Shown piece after piece: positions 23,862-32,355 of a stretch of 50,707 nucleotides of DNA (position 1 is its first letter; each line of letters opens with the position of its first letter). Position numbers and translations under genes: made by a program. The notes below the pieces were generated by a model, which was not told the DNA's origin, ran no database searches, and saw only the letters and a program-made list of their open reading frames with translations. This DNA is from a virus, in the IMG/VR virus record IMGVR_UViG_3300017743_000017, positions 1-50,707 of that record. The stretch is one strand, 5' to 3'.

Positions 23862-26225
23862 ATGGCAGAAACATTAATATCCCCAGGTGTATTATCCTCA
23901 GAAAATGATCAATCCTTTGTTACCTTAAGACCCCAAGATAGAGGAGCAGCGATTATAGGACCAACAGTTTTAGGCCCAGTAGAAAAACCTACTTTAGTTG
24001 GGTCGTTTAGTGCTTATCAGGCAATTTTTGGTGGTGCTTTAGAAAGTGGTTCTAATGAATACACTTATCTTACCTCAATAGCGGCTAATAATTACTTTCA
24101 GAACGGTGGAACATCTTTATTAGTAACTCGTGTAGTTTCAGGTTCATTTACCTCAGCAACAAGTTCATTTGTAAATTCAGTAGATGGTGAACCTTTATTA
24201 ATTGGTGCGGATGCTGCATTATTTGCTAATGGAGTATTTGCAGGGTCAAATTTTACTGGATCAGTTGATGGAGGAACATCTTACAGAATCACTAGTGCAG
24301 TATTTACAACAAATGGTAGTGGAACCGGAGGTGTAATTAATTTAGATATTGATACAGGAGTTCCTAATGGGGTAGGTGTAACTACAGCGGGAACAGGGTA
24401 TGAAGTAGGAGATACATTAACATTTTCTACAAATGATAATTATGGTTCACCATTAATTTCAACTTCAATTCTTAATGCTGTTACAATAAACACCTTTAAT
24501 ACAAATACAGATCCATCTACTACTTTTGATGGAACTTATAGATTTCAAAGTGGTAGTACTGCTGCTACAGATTTAATAGTAAGTAATGGAGGTACTGCAA
24601 CAGGAGTAGAACTTGAGGTAACTATTTTAAATGGAGCAATTACTAATGTAGTACCATATGTTGCTGGATCTGGTGAAGGTGAAGGATCAATAGTAGGTAC
24701 AACATTTGAAATTTCAGAAGATGCTATAAATGCTCAAACTGGAGACGCAAACGGAACAGGTAAGCTTACATTAGTGATTACAGAAGCTGAACTAAGCGCA
24801 GGAACTTTTACAATAACTTTAGAAGCAGAAAATCTAGAATCTTCACTATCATCATTGGAGTTAGAAACAATTTCTGAAGGAGAAGTAATGAATACTGGAA
24901 CAAGCGAATTATCAAATGGAGCTTTAGCTAGTGGGTCTGCTCAAAATTTAAGGTGGGAAATTACATCAGCTAATACATCATCAGGAGTATTTTCACTTGC
25001 AGTAAGAAGAGGAGATGATACTAATAATAATAAAATAATTTTAGAAACTTTTAATAATATTTCATTAGATCCCTTTGCCCCAAATTATATTTCAAAAGCA
25101 ATTGGTGATATTTCAACCCAATTAGTAACAGAAGGAGTTGATACATTTTTACAAGAAAGTGGTTCTTTTCCTCAAATATCAAACTATGTAAGAGTTAAAT
25201 CTGTAAGAAAAACTCCATATTATTTTAATAATGATGGATCAGCAAAAGATCAATTTACAGGTAGCCTACCATCAGTATCATCAGGTTCATTTGGTGGTGC
25301 TGTAGGATCAAATACTCCAGCTGATAGAGCAGCTAATTTTTACCAAAATATTAATGATTCAGATACACAAGGATTAAAAGGATTTGATTATAATGATGCA
25401 ATCTCTTTATTATCAAATAAAGAAAATTATCAATATAACATAATATCTGTTCCCGGTTTATCGGTTCAATACCAAAATGCCCAAGTTACAAGTATAATAA
25501 ATAACTCTATTTCTAGAGGTGATAATATAGCTGTAGTAGATTTAGTAGGATATAACCAATCTATTAATACAGTAATTAATAAAGCTTCTGGAATAGATAA
25601 TAGCTATGCTTCTACCTATTGGCCATGGTTACAAACAATTGATCCTAATTCAGGACAATTAGTGTTTATACCAGCTTCAACATTTATACCAGGGGCATAT
25701 GTCTTTACAGATAAGTCGGCAGGTTCTTGGTTTGCTCCTGCGGGAAAAATTAGAGGGAAAATGGGGCAAGTTGTTAGAGCTGAAAGAAAATTATCATCTA
25801 CAAACAAAGATACTTTGTATGAGGCAAATGTTAATCCTATAACTACTATGCCTAATAAAGATGTAATTATATATGGACAAAAAACACTACAAAAGGCAGC
25901 TTCTGCATTAGACAGAGTAAACGTGCGTAGATTATTGATAATATTAAAAGATTACATATCCCAAATATCAGATACTTTAGTATTTGAACAAAATACAATC
26001 TCAACACGAAATAATTTTTTAACTCAAGTTAATCCTTATTTAGAAAATATTAAACAAAAACAGGGACTATATGATTTTAAAGTGATAATGGATGAAACAA
26101 ATAACACCCCTGATGTTATAGATAGAAACGAGTTAGTAGGACAAATATTTCTAAAACCAACAAAAACAATTGAATTTGTAATTCTTGATTTTAACATACT
26201 ACCTACGGGAGCAATTTTTCCTTAA
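23862..26225 (+). CDS. Tail sheath protein, enlarged paralogue (gp18-like)
   Basis: The product is 787 residues. It is collinear with the next sheath gene at both ends, starting MAETLISPGVLSSENDQSFV and ending with DRNELVGQIFLKPTKTIEFV plus a short tail. It carries about 217 extra residues between roughly residues 108 and 328. The insert is Gly/Thr/Asn-rich and beta-type, with GTGYEVGDTLTFSTN and a second related unit, as in fibre or bristle modules. The sheath is the contractile outer cylinder of the tail. Two sheath genes in tandem, one with an inserted surface domain, suggest that the virion decorates part of its sheath or can switch forms. It has its own late-type promoter. Confidence 0.92.
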   Translation: MAETLISPGVLSSENDQSFVTLRPQDRGAAIIGPTVLGPVEKPTLVGSFSAYQAIFGGALESGSNEYTYLTSIAANNYFQNGGTSLLVTRVVSGSFTSATSSFVNSVDGEPLLIGADAALFANGVFAGSNFTGSVDGGTSYRITSAVFTTNGSGTGGVINLDIDTGVPNGVGVTTAGTGYEVGDTLTFSTNDNYGSPLISTSILNAVTINTFNTNTDPSTTFDGTYRFQSGSTAATDLIVSNGGTATGVELEVTILNGAITNVVPYVAGSGEGEGSIVGTTFEISEDAINAQTGDANGTGKLTLVITEAELSAGTFTITLEAENLESSLSSLELETISEGEVMNTGTSELSNGALASGSAQNLRWEITSANTSSGVFSLAVRRGDDTNNNKIILETFNNISLDPFAPNYISKAIGDISTQLVTEGVDTFLQESGSFPQISNYVRVKSVRKTPYYFNNDGSAKDQFTGSLPSVSSGSFGGAVGSNTPADRAANFYQNINDSDTQGLKGFDYNDAISLLSNKENYQYNIISVPGLSVQYQNAQVTSIINNSISRGDNIAVVDLVGYNQSINTVINKASGIDNSYASTYWPWLQTIDPNSGQLVFIPASTFIPGAYVFTDKSAGSWFAPAGKIRGKMGQVVRAERKLSSTNKDTLYEANVNPITTMPNKDVIIYGQKTLQKAASALDRVNVRRLLIILKDYISQISDTLVFEQNTISTRNNFLTQVNPYLENIKQKQGLYDFKVIMDETNNTPDVIDRNELVGQIFLKPTKTIEFVILDFNILPTGAIFP

Positions 26226-26263
26226 ATCTACTTTTACTAAAATAATTTTTGAAAAAATTTCTA

Positions 26264-26277
26264 ATATTTATAATAAA
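26264..26277 (+). promoter_or_regulatory. Late-type promoter, exact ATATTTATAATAAA
   Basis: Exact consensus ending 24 nt before the second sheath ATG, a longer spacing than usual. Confidence 0.6.
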
Positions 26278-26301
26278 ACAATATTAAAATAACAAAATAA
26301 A

Positions 26302-28014
26302 ATGGCAGAAACATTAATATCTCCAGGAGTATTAGCAAGAGAAAACGATCAATCTTTTGTTACATCCCAACCAGCTGAAAGAGGTGCGGCAATTATAGGC
26401 CCAACTGTATTAGGTCCTGTTGAAAGACCTACATTAATTAGTTCATTTAGTTCTTATCAAGCAATATTTGGTGGGACATTAGAAAGTGGTTCTGGTGAAT
26501 TTACGTACCTTACTTCTATTGCAGCCAATCAATATTTCCAAAATGGAGGAACGTCTTTATTAGTAACTAGAGTAACTTCAGGTTCATTTACCGCAGCAAC
26601 AAGTTCAGCAATTAATAATTTTGATGCAAATAATGCTTTTGAATTAGAAACTATTTCTGAGGGTGAAATAATGAATACTGGAGTTGATGAAATATCAAAT
26701 GGAGCTTTAGAAACTGGTTCTTCTTATAATGTTAGATGGGAAGTAGCTGCAGTTAATACATCTTCTGGTGTATTTAGTTTATTAGTTAGAAGAGGTGATG
26801 ATACTAATAGTAATAAAGTAGTATTAGAATCTTATAATAATATTTCATTAGATCCCTTTGCTTCAAATTATATTTCTAGAGCAATTGGTGATATTTCTAC
26901 TACTTTAGTAACAGAAGGAGCTGATACATTTTTACAAGAAAGTGGTTCTTTTCCTAATATTTCTAACTATGTAAGAGTTAAAGAAGTTAAAACCCCAACT
27001 CCTTACTATTTCAATAATGACGGATCAGCAAAAGACCAATTTACAGGGAGCATGCCAATAATTGGTTCTGGTTCTTTTAATGGAGCAGATGGTTCAAATA
27101 TCCCAACAGGTAGAGTAGCTAATTTTTACCAAAACATTAATGCTACAGATACACAAGGGTTAGTTGGAGATGATTATGATAATGCAATAGCATTATTAGC
27201 AAATCAAGATGATTATCAATTCAATGTAATATCAGTACCAGGTTTATCAAACCAACACCAAGCATCTCAAATTACTAGTGTAATGAATAACTCAATTTCA
27301 CGAGGTGATAGTATTGCTGTAATTGATTTAGTTGGATATAACCAACTAATTGGAACAGTAACAAACCAAGCAGCTGGGATTGATAACAGTTACACAGCTA
27401 CATATTGGCCTTGGTTACAAACCGTAGATCCAAGTTCAGGTATGTTAGTATATATACCAGCTTCAACATTTATACCAGGAGTATATGCGTTTACAGATGC
27501 TTCAAGTGATCCATGGTTTGCACCAGCAGGTATTACTAGAGGTGGAATGGGACAGGTTGTTAGAGCTGAAAGAAAATTAACTTCTACAAATAGAGATACT
27601 TTATATGAAGCAAATGTAAACCCAATTGCAACATTCCCATCACAAGGAGTTGTAGTATTTGGTCAGAAAACATTACAAAAAGCAGCTTCTGCATTAGATA
27701 GAGTAAATGTACGTAGATTGTTAATTACACTTAAGAGTTTTATCTCTCAAATTGCAGATAATTTAGTATTTGAACAAAATACAATTGCAACAAGACAAAA
27801 CTTTTTAACACAAGTAAATCCATATTTGGAAAGTGTTCAACAAAGACAAGGATTATATGCCTTTAAGGTAGTAATGGATGAAAGCAATAATACACCAGAT
27901 GTTATAGATAGAAACGAGTTAGTAGGACAAATTTTCTTACAACCAACTAGAACAGCTGAATTTATATTACTAGATTTCAATGTATTACCAACTGGAGCAA
28001 CATTCCCAGCATAA
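26302..28014 (+). CDS. Tail sheath protein, compact paralogue (gp18-like)
   Basis: The 570-residue product has the standard sheath layout without the insert of the upstream copy. It begins MAETLISPGVLARENDQSFV, and the C-terminal core contains RAERKLTSTNRDTLYEANVN, ASALDRVNVRRLLITLKSFI and DRNELVGQIFLQPTRTAEFI, which match gp18-type sheaths. T4 gp18 is 659 residues. Conservation with the upstream copy is high over the N-terminal 100 and the last 400 residues, so a duplication, with insertion or loss of one domain, is clear. It should form the bulk of the contractile tail. The tail tube gene follows behind its own promoter. Confidence 0.94.
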   Translation: MAETLISPGVLARENDQSFVTSQPAERGAAIIGPTVLGPVERPTLISSFSSYQAIFGGTLESGSGEFTYLTSIAANQYFQNGGTSLLVTRVTSGSFTAATSSAINNFDANNAFELETISEGEIMNTGVDEISNGALETGSSYNVRWEVAAVNTSSGVFSLLVRRGDDTNSNKVVLESYNNISLDPFASNYISRAIGDISTTLVTEGADTFLQESGSFPNISNYVRVKEVKTPTPYYFNNDGSAKDQFTGSMPIIGSGSFNGADGSNIPTGRVANFYQNINATDTQGLVGDDYDNAIALLANQDDYQFNVISVPGLSNQHQASQITSVMNNSISRGDSIAVIDLVGYNQLIGTVTNQAAGIDNSYTATYWPWLQTVDPSSGMLVYIPASTFIPGVYAFTDASSDPWFAPAGITRGGMGQVVRAERKLTSTNRDTLYEANVNPIATFPSQGVVVFGQKTLQKAASALDRVNVRRLLITLKSFISQIADNLVFEQNTIATRQNFLTQVNPYLESVQQRQGLYAFKVVMDESNNTPDVIDRNELVGQIFLQPTRTAEFILLDFNVLPTGATFPA

Positions 28015-28029
28015 AAACTAAAAAGATAA

Positions 28030-28043
28030 ATATTTATAATAAA
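28030..28043 (+). promoter_or_regulatory. Late-type promoter, exact ATATTTATAATAAA
   Basis: Exact consensus ending 13 nt before the tail tube ATG. Confidence 0.65.
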
Positions 28044-28056
28044 ATAAAAAAATAAA

Positions 28057-28545
28057 ATGGCAGTATTAAACCCAAACGAAATATTTTTCACAGCATTTGA
28101 ACCAAAACAAAAGAATAGATTTATCTGTTTTGTAGATGGATTCCCAGCTTACATTATGAAAGGTGTAGGAGCTGTAACTGTATCACAAGGAACAGTACCT
28201 TTGAATCACATTAATGTTCAAAGATTTGTAAAAGGTAAAACAACTTGGGGTACTATTCAGTTTACATTATTTGATCCAATCACTCCATCTGGTGCACAAT
28301 CAGTAATGGAATGGGTTAGATTACACCACGAATCAGTAACTGGTAGAGATGGTTATAGTGATTTCTATAAGAAAGATCTTACAATCAACGTACTAGGACC
28401 TGTAGGTGATATAGTATCAGAATGGATCATCAAAGGAGCAATGATTACAGAAGCTTCATTTGGAGATTTTAACTGGGATACTGAAAATGCTGCTCAAGAA
28501 ATTACAATGACTGTACAACCAGATTATTGTGTATTAAATTTCTAA
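28057..28545 (+). CDS. Tail tube protein (gp19-like)
   Basis: The 162-residue product matches T4 gp19 (163 residues) in length and style. It begins MAVLNPNEIFFTAFEPKQKN, with RFICFVDGFPAYIMKGVG following, and ends with a beta-rich segment (FNWDTENAAQEITMTVQPDY). Subunits stack as hexamers to form the inner tube through which DNA passes, inside the two sheath types encoded upstream. It has an exact late-type promoter, a codon pattern suited to high expression, and a strong UUCG-loop terminator 29 nt after the stop. Confidence 0.93.
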   Translation: MAVLNPNEIFFTAFEPKQKNRFICFVDGFPAYIMKGVGAVTVSQGTVPLNHINVQRFVKGKTTWGTIQFTLFDPITPSGAQSVMEWVRLHHESVTGRDGYSDFYKKDLTINVLGPVGDIVSEWIIKGAMITEASFGDFNWDTENAAQEITMTVQPDYCVLNF

Positions 28546-28574
28546 AAATTTTACCCACCCCTGATTTAGAAAAT

Positions 28575-28598
28575 AGCTTGGCTTCGGTCAAGCTTTTT
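28575..28598 (+). terminator. Intrinsic terminator with a C(TTCG)G tetraloop after the tube gene
   Basis: Stem AGCTTGGC/GTCAAGCT (28575-28582 and 28587-28594, one G-T wobble) closes a TTCG tetraloop and is followed by T residues. It ends the sheath and tube unit. Confidence 0.9.
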
Positions 28599-28607
28599 CT
28601 TATATTA
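28577..28607 (+). promoter_or_regulatory. Early-type promoter variant CTTGG-N18-TTATATTA overlapping the terminator
   Basis: CTTGG (28577-28581) and TTATATTA (28600-28607) are exactly 18 nt apart, with one mismatch in each block relative to the early-type consensus. The upstream block lies in the terminator stem. It would start transcription of the gp26-like gene about 40 nt downstream. The overlap with a strong hairpin makes the call tentative. Confidence 0.4.
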
Positions 28608-28648
28608 ATATGTATCAACGATAAAAATGTTTTAATTAAATAAAGATT

Positions 28649-29380
28649 ATGGCTGAATTTGAATTCCCAACAGAAGAGATAGAATTACCCTCTAAAGGTT
28701 TAATATACTTAAAAGATAATCCCCTTTCAAGTGGTAAGGTAGAGATTAAATATATGACTGCTAAAGAAGAAGATATTCTTTCAAACCAATCATTTATTGA
28801 AAAAGGAATAGTATTAGAAAAATTACTTAAATCTGTTATTATAGATAAAAATATTAATATAGATGACTTAATTGTAGGTGATAAAAATGCATTGTTAATT
28901 GCTACACGTATTTTAGGGTATGGTAGTAATTATGATATATCTGTTAAAGGACAAACATATACTTTAGATATGTCTACCTTAGAAAATAAAGAAATTAAAG
29001 ACTCAGATTATACAGCGGGAAAAAATGAATTTAGTTTTACTACTCCTTCTACTAACACAATTTTAACTTATCAACTAGCTACGGGTAAACTAGAAAAGCA
29101 AATTGAAAGAGAAATAGCTGGTTTAAAAAAGTTAAATAAAGAAGGATCAGCAGATTTAACAACTAGGTTAAAATATCTTATTACTTCTGTTAATGGAAGT
29201 GAAGAAAAAAAGGATATTAGAGATTTTGTAGATAATCATTTTTTAGCTAGAGATTCTAGAGCTTTCAGAGAACATATTTCATCAACACAACCGGATGTAA
29301 ACTTAACCTATATTTTAGATAATGGAGAGGAGGTAGTTGTGCCCATAGGGCTTAACTTTTTTTGGCCTGACTACAAATAA
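28649..29380 (+). CDS. gp26-like tail assembly / baseplate hub protein
   Basis: The product is 243 residues. It begins with FEFPTEEIELPSKGLIYLKD and KVEIKYMTAKEEDILSNQSF, the start expected of T4 gp26-like proteins (an L-P-S-x-G segment then K-x-M-T-x-x-E-E). The reading frame ends GLNFFWPDYK. The next frame (+1) is open across this end and carries on into NASEVRINLFKTIHQMIFHG, which reads like the missing C-terminal part, and the tape-measure gene comes next. In many tailed phages a tail-assembly chaperone just before the tape measure is extended by programmed frameshifting, so this gene may make two products. T4 gp26 is 208 residues. Confidence 0.8.
   Translation: MAEFEFPTEEIELPSKGLIYLKDNPLSSGKVEIKYMTAKEEDILSNQSFIEKGIVLEKLLKSVIIDKNINIDDLIVGDKNALLIATRILGYGSNYDISVKGQTYTLDMSTLENKEIKDSDYTAGKNEFSFTTPSTNTILTYQLATGKLEKQIEREIAGLKKLNKEGSADLTTRLKYLITSVNGSEEKKDIRDFVDNHFLARDSRAFREHISSTQPDVNLTYILDNGEEVVVPIGLNFFWPDYK
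29349..29380 (+). other. Candidate programmed frameshift region (T7 run)
   Basis: The gp26-like frame reads AAC TTT TTT TGG CCT GAC TAC AAA TAA. The +1 frame is open from 29349 to 29657. A run of seven T (29357-29363) lies in the overlap and is a plausible slip site for a +1 or -2 shift. Loss of one T would also join the frames, so a homopolymer sequence error must be ruled out. Confidence 0.55.
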
Positions 29381-29423
29381 TGCGTCTGAAGTAAGAATTA
29401 ATTTATTTAAAACAATCCATCAA

Positions 29424-29657
29424 ATGATCTTTCATGGTAAAGGTGGGTATGACTTTCAAACAATATATAACTTACCTATTTGGTTAAGGAAATATACTTA
29501 TAAAGAAATGTTGGATTACTATGAAGAAGAACAAGCATCTATAAAAAACCAACAATCCGCAGGTAAATCATCACTTGTAGACTCTGATGGTAAAATAAAT
29601 GCCCCTCAATTTAAACAAGCATCTAAGGAATATAAAGGAAAAAGCAGCTACAAATAG
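29424..29657 (+). CDS. C-terminal tail-assembly chaperone frame (frameshift partner of the gp26-like gene)
   Basis: From this ATG the product is 77 residues, with FHGKGGYDFQTIYNLPIWLR and a charged C-terminus. However, the frame is open upstream to 29349 and the extra codons read as protein (TNNASEVRINLFKTIHQ), so the ATG is probably not the true beginning. The likely full form is made by shifting from the end of the gp26-like frame. Gene position, directly before the tape measure, is that of frameshifted chaperones such as lambda G/GT. The TAG stop lies within a terminator stem. If translated alone, it would be a small hub-assembly factor in the gp51 position. Confidence 0.7.
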   Translation: MIFHGKGGYDFQTIYNLPIWLRKYTYKEMLDYYEEEQASIKNQQSAGKSSLVDSDGKINAPQFKQASKEYKGKSSYK

Positions 29658-29666
29658 TTGCTTTTT
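29639..29666 (+). terminator. Intrinsic terminator overlapping the stop codon before the tape measure
   Basis: A 12-bp stem (29639-29650 and 29655-29666, one G-T wobble, CAAA loop) ends in a T run that is part of the stem. It overlaps the last codons of the small upstream frame and lies 2 nt before a late-type promoter. Confidence 0.75.
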
Positions 29667-29668
29667 GC

Positions 29669-29682
29669 ATATTTATAATAAA
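29669..29682 (+). promoter_or_regulatory. Late-type promoter, exact ATATTTATAATAAA
   Basis: Exact consensus ending 8 nt before the tape-measure ATG, directly after a terminator. Confidence 0.65.
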
Positions 29683-29690
29683 ATATCTGC

Positions 29691-32126
29691 ATGGCAGCTT
29701 TAGAAGAACAAGAAAAAATAGCACTATCCTTAAAAGAGTTAATAGCGGAACAAAATCGTTTATTAGCTGCACAACTAAAAATAGATAATGACCGTCTAAA
29801 AACAAGTAAAGACGACCTTGCTACTCAACAGGATATTTCTAATATTATTAAATCCCAAACCCAGGCTCTTACATTTCAAAAAGCAGAAAAATCAGCTATT
29901 TTAAGGTCTACTAATTCTATAGCTAAAATACAAGAAGAACTTACAGTATTAGATCGAAAAGAATTAGGTTCTAAAAAACTTACACTTAAGTTATCAAATG
30001 ATATATCAAAAGTAAATAAAGATATACGTCTACTCGAAATAACTAAAAATAAGATTTTAGGAGATCAACAAGGATTAACTAAAAGACAAGTTGAGGATAA
30101 TGTTATTTTAGCAGGTTCTATTGATGATCAAATTGAAAAAGCACTTAAACTTAAATCAACACTTGAAGACACAGCTAATACTACAGATGAACTTGGTTCA
30201 AATTTTGGAGCTCAAACGTTTGGATTTTTAGACGATTTAACTAAAGCCATACCTGGTTTAGAAAATTTTACTAAACCATTAACAACAGCTGCTACTGCCT
30301 CTAGAGATATGGCCTCTGGAATTGAAAGTGCAGCGATGAGTGGTGGTAAAGGATTAACTAAGGAGAGAATAAAACAATTAGGATTAGAAAAAGAATTAAA
30401 TGGGTTATCAGGAGTAGCAGCAGCCAATAAACTTAAGGGGATGTCTTCGATGAAAAAAGGCATGTTATCTTTAAGAGCAGGTTTTAGTGCTTTAGGTCCT
30501 ATTATAGCTAAAGCTCTAGGCCCAGTAGCATTAATTGCTATGCTTGTTAAATCTTTTATACAATCTGATAAAGCAGCAGGTGATATGGCTAAAAGTATGA
30601 ACATGTCATATAAAGAATCTTTAGCTACTAGACGAGAACTTAGGGAAATGGCTACTCTTTCTTTTAGTAATAAAGTTAATACACAGGGCATGCAGGATTC
30701 TTTAGTGGCTATATCTGAAGCATTGGGTACTAATACTATGTTAAGTAAAGATATGTTAGTTCAATTTACTGAAATGAGAGAATATGCTGGATTTACAAAT
30801 GAAGAATTACAAGGTATTGCGGCTATATCATTAACTACTGGTAAAACAATGAATGAGGTTACAGGGGAATTTATGGCCCAAGCCCAAATATCAGCAACAC
30901 AAAATGGAGTTTTATTAAATGAAAAAGAATTATTAAAAGATATAGGTAATGTTTCAGCTGCTACTACATTATCTTTAGGTAAAAACCCAGCATTAATAGG
31001 TGAAGCAGTAGCAACTGCTAAATCTTTAGGTATGGAATTGTCTAAGGTAGATGGTATAGCAAGTAGTTTATTAGATTTTGAATCCTCTATAAATAATGAA
31101 TTAGAAGCAGAATTATTACTAGGTAAAGATATTAATTTAGAAAAAGCAAGACAAGCAGCACTTAATAATGATTTAGCTACAGTTGCTAAAGAAATAGCAA
31201 ACCAAGCGGGATCATCAGCTGAATTTGCAAAAATGAATAGATTACAACAGGAAGCTTTAGCTAAATCTGTTGGTATGAGTAGAGAAGATTTAGCACAAAC
31301 TTTATTTATACAAGAACAATTAAAAGGAGCAACTGGAGAAGAAGCACAGGAAAGGGAAAAATTACTTAATAATAGAATAGCAGAAGTTGGATTAGAACAA
31401 GCACAAAGAGAATTAGCAGAAGAGGGAGTTGAAGGTTTAAGAGAACAAGCTAGTCAGGCAAGTAGATTATCAGCTACTTTAACTAAAGTACAAGAATTAT
31501 TTGTAGCTATAGCAGAACCCATACTAGTATTAACTGATGCTTTAATGCCTGTCGTAGAATTTGTAGGTATGATAGTTAGTGGTTTTATGGCTGTATCAAG
31601 TGCTATTGGAGAAGCAATTGGATTTGTTGGAAATTTAGCAGATAGTTTGGGTCCTATAAAATATATATTAAAAGGAATTGCTGGAGTCGCAATTGCAGTA
31701 GCAGCTATGTTAGCATATGGTGCTTTAGCAGGTATTCCAATTATTGGTCCTTTTTTAGGTGCGGCAGCCGCTGCTATAGTACTTACAAAAGGGTTTAGTA
31801 CCTTAGCAAAAGGTGAAGCAGTAGGTGATATGTTTTCTTCAAACGGTAAAACTATGGTTTCACCTGCAGAAGGGGGATTATTTGAATTATCAAGTAATGA
31901 TGAATTTGCAGCAGCCCCAGGTTTAGGAGCAATGATAGCTAATAATAATAACAATAACAATAATTCAAATCCACCTACCCAAACTGTAGTACAACAAGAT
32001 AATTCTGAAGCTAAAAAAACAAATGCTTTATTAGAAGCCCTAATAAATAAACCTGCTCCTAAAGTACAAATGGATTCTATTGAAGTTGGTACAGTAGCAG
32101 GAATGAGTGCATTCTCCATACAATAA
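29691..32126 (+). CDS. Tail tape measure protein
   Basis: The product is 811 residues. The N-terminal 160 residues form a long coiled coil. A hydrophobic helix pair sits near residues 254-290 (SALGPIIAKALGPVALIAML). A strongly hydrophobic block spans about residues 609-705 (PILVLTDALMPVVEFVGMIV, then GVAIAVAAMLAYGALAGIPI). This combination of coiled coil and membrane-active segments, directly after the chaperone genes, is characteristic of tape measures, which set tail length and may enter the host membrane at infection. A short Asn run (about residue 750) precedes a polar C-terminal tail. T4 gp29 is 590 residues. It is under an exact late-type promoter. Confidence 0.88.
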   Translation: MAALEEQEKIALSLKELIAEQNRLLAAQLKIDNDRLKTSKDDLATQQDISNIIKSQTQALTFQKAEKSAILRSTNSIAKIQEELTVLDRKELGSKKLTLKLSNDISKVNKDIRLLEITKNKILGDQQGLTKRQVEDNVILAGSIDDQIEKALKLKSTLEDTANTTDELGSNFGAQTFGFLDDLTKAIPGLENFTKPLTTAATASRDMASGIESAAMSGGKGLTKERIKQLGLEKELNGLSGVAAANKLKGMSSMKKGMLSLRAGFSALGPIIAKALGPVALIAMLVKSFIQSDKAAGDMAKSMNMSYKESLATRRELREMATLSFSNKVNTQGMQDSLVAISEALGTNTMLSKDMLVQFTEMREYAGFTNEELQGIAAISLTTGKTMNEVTGEFMAQAQISATQNGVLLNEKELLKDIGNVSAATTLSLGKNPALIGEAVATAKSLGMELSKVDGIASSLLDFESSINNELEAELLLGKDINLEKARQAALNNDLATVAKEIANQAGSSAEFAKMNRLQQEALAKSVGMSREDLAQTLFIQEQLKGATGEEAQEREKLLNNRIAEVGLEQAQRELAEEGVEGLREQASQASRLSATLTKVQELFVAIAEPILVLTDALMPVVEFVGMIVSGFMAVSSAIGEAIGFVGNLADSLGPIKYILKGIAGVAIAVAAMLAYGALAGIPIIGPFLGAAAAAIVLTKGFSTLAKGEAVGDMFSSNGKTMVSPAEGGLFELSSNDEFAAAPGLGAMIANNNNNNNNSNPPTQTVVQQDNSEAKKTNALLEALINKPAPKVQMDSIEVGTVAGMSAFSIQ

Positions 32127-32128
32127 TA

Positions 32129-32142
32129 ATATTTATAATAAA
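32129..32142 (+). promoter_or_regulatory. Late-type promoter, exact ATATTTATAATAAA
   Basis: Exact consensus ending 24 nt before the ATG at 32167; it drives the baseplate unit. Confidence 0.6.
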
Positions 32143-32166
32143 TGTTTAACAATTAAAATTTAAATT

Positions 32167-32352
32167 ATGCCTTTACTTAATAAACTTGAATCAGAAGGAA
32201 GTACTTTAACACCTTTAAAAGGAGAAAAGCCATCAGCACCATTAAAAGCTGGAGGAGTAATACCTGTAAATAATACTTTTTCTAAGGGAACTTATGTTGA
32301 TTATGTTTCTGATGCACCAAGAGCAGTAGATACAACTGGTAACGTACAATAA
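32167..32352 (+). CDS. Small baseplate-region protein, unknown function
   Basis: The product is 61 residues: MPLLNKLESEGSTLTPLKGE, then a Pro/Gly/Ala-rich middle and KGTYVDYVSDAPRAVDTTGN near the end. There is no membrane segment or Cys. It is the first gene after a late-type promoter and lies 3 nt before the large baseplate gene. Such short Pro/Gly-rich proteins between tape measure and baseplate genes occur in T4-like marine phages, and may be small tail-tube or hub connectors. No family is recognised. Confidence 0.65.
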   Translation: MPLLNKLESEGSTLTPLKGEKPSAPLKAGGVIPVNNTFSKGTYVDYVSDAPRAVDTTGNVQ

Positions 32353-32355
32353 TAC

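Noticed and set aside
30212-30691. Minus-strand open frame of 159 codons
   Set aside because: Shadow of the tape-measure coding sequence; composition reflects the complement of Ala/Leu/Lys codons.
31454-32152. Long minus-strand open frame (232 codons) opposite the tape measure
   Set aside because: It mirrors a well-supported plus-strand gene, has no promoter or intergenic start, and no minus-strand gene is supported anywhere in the window.
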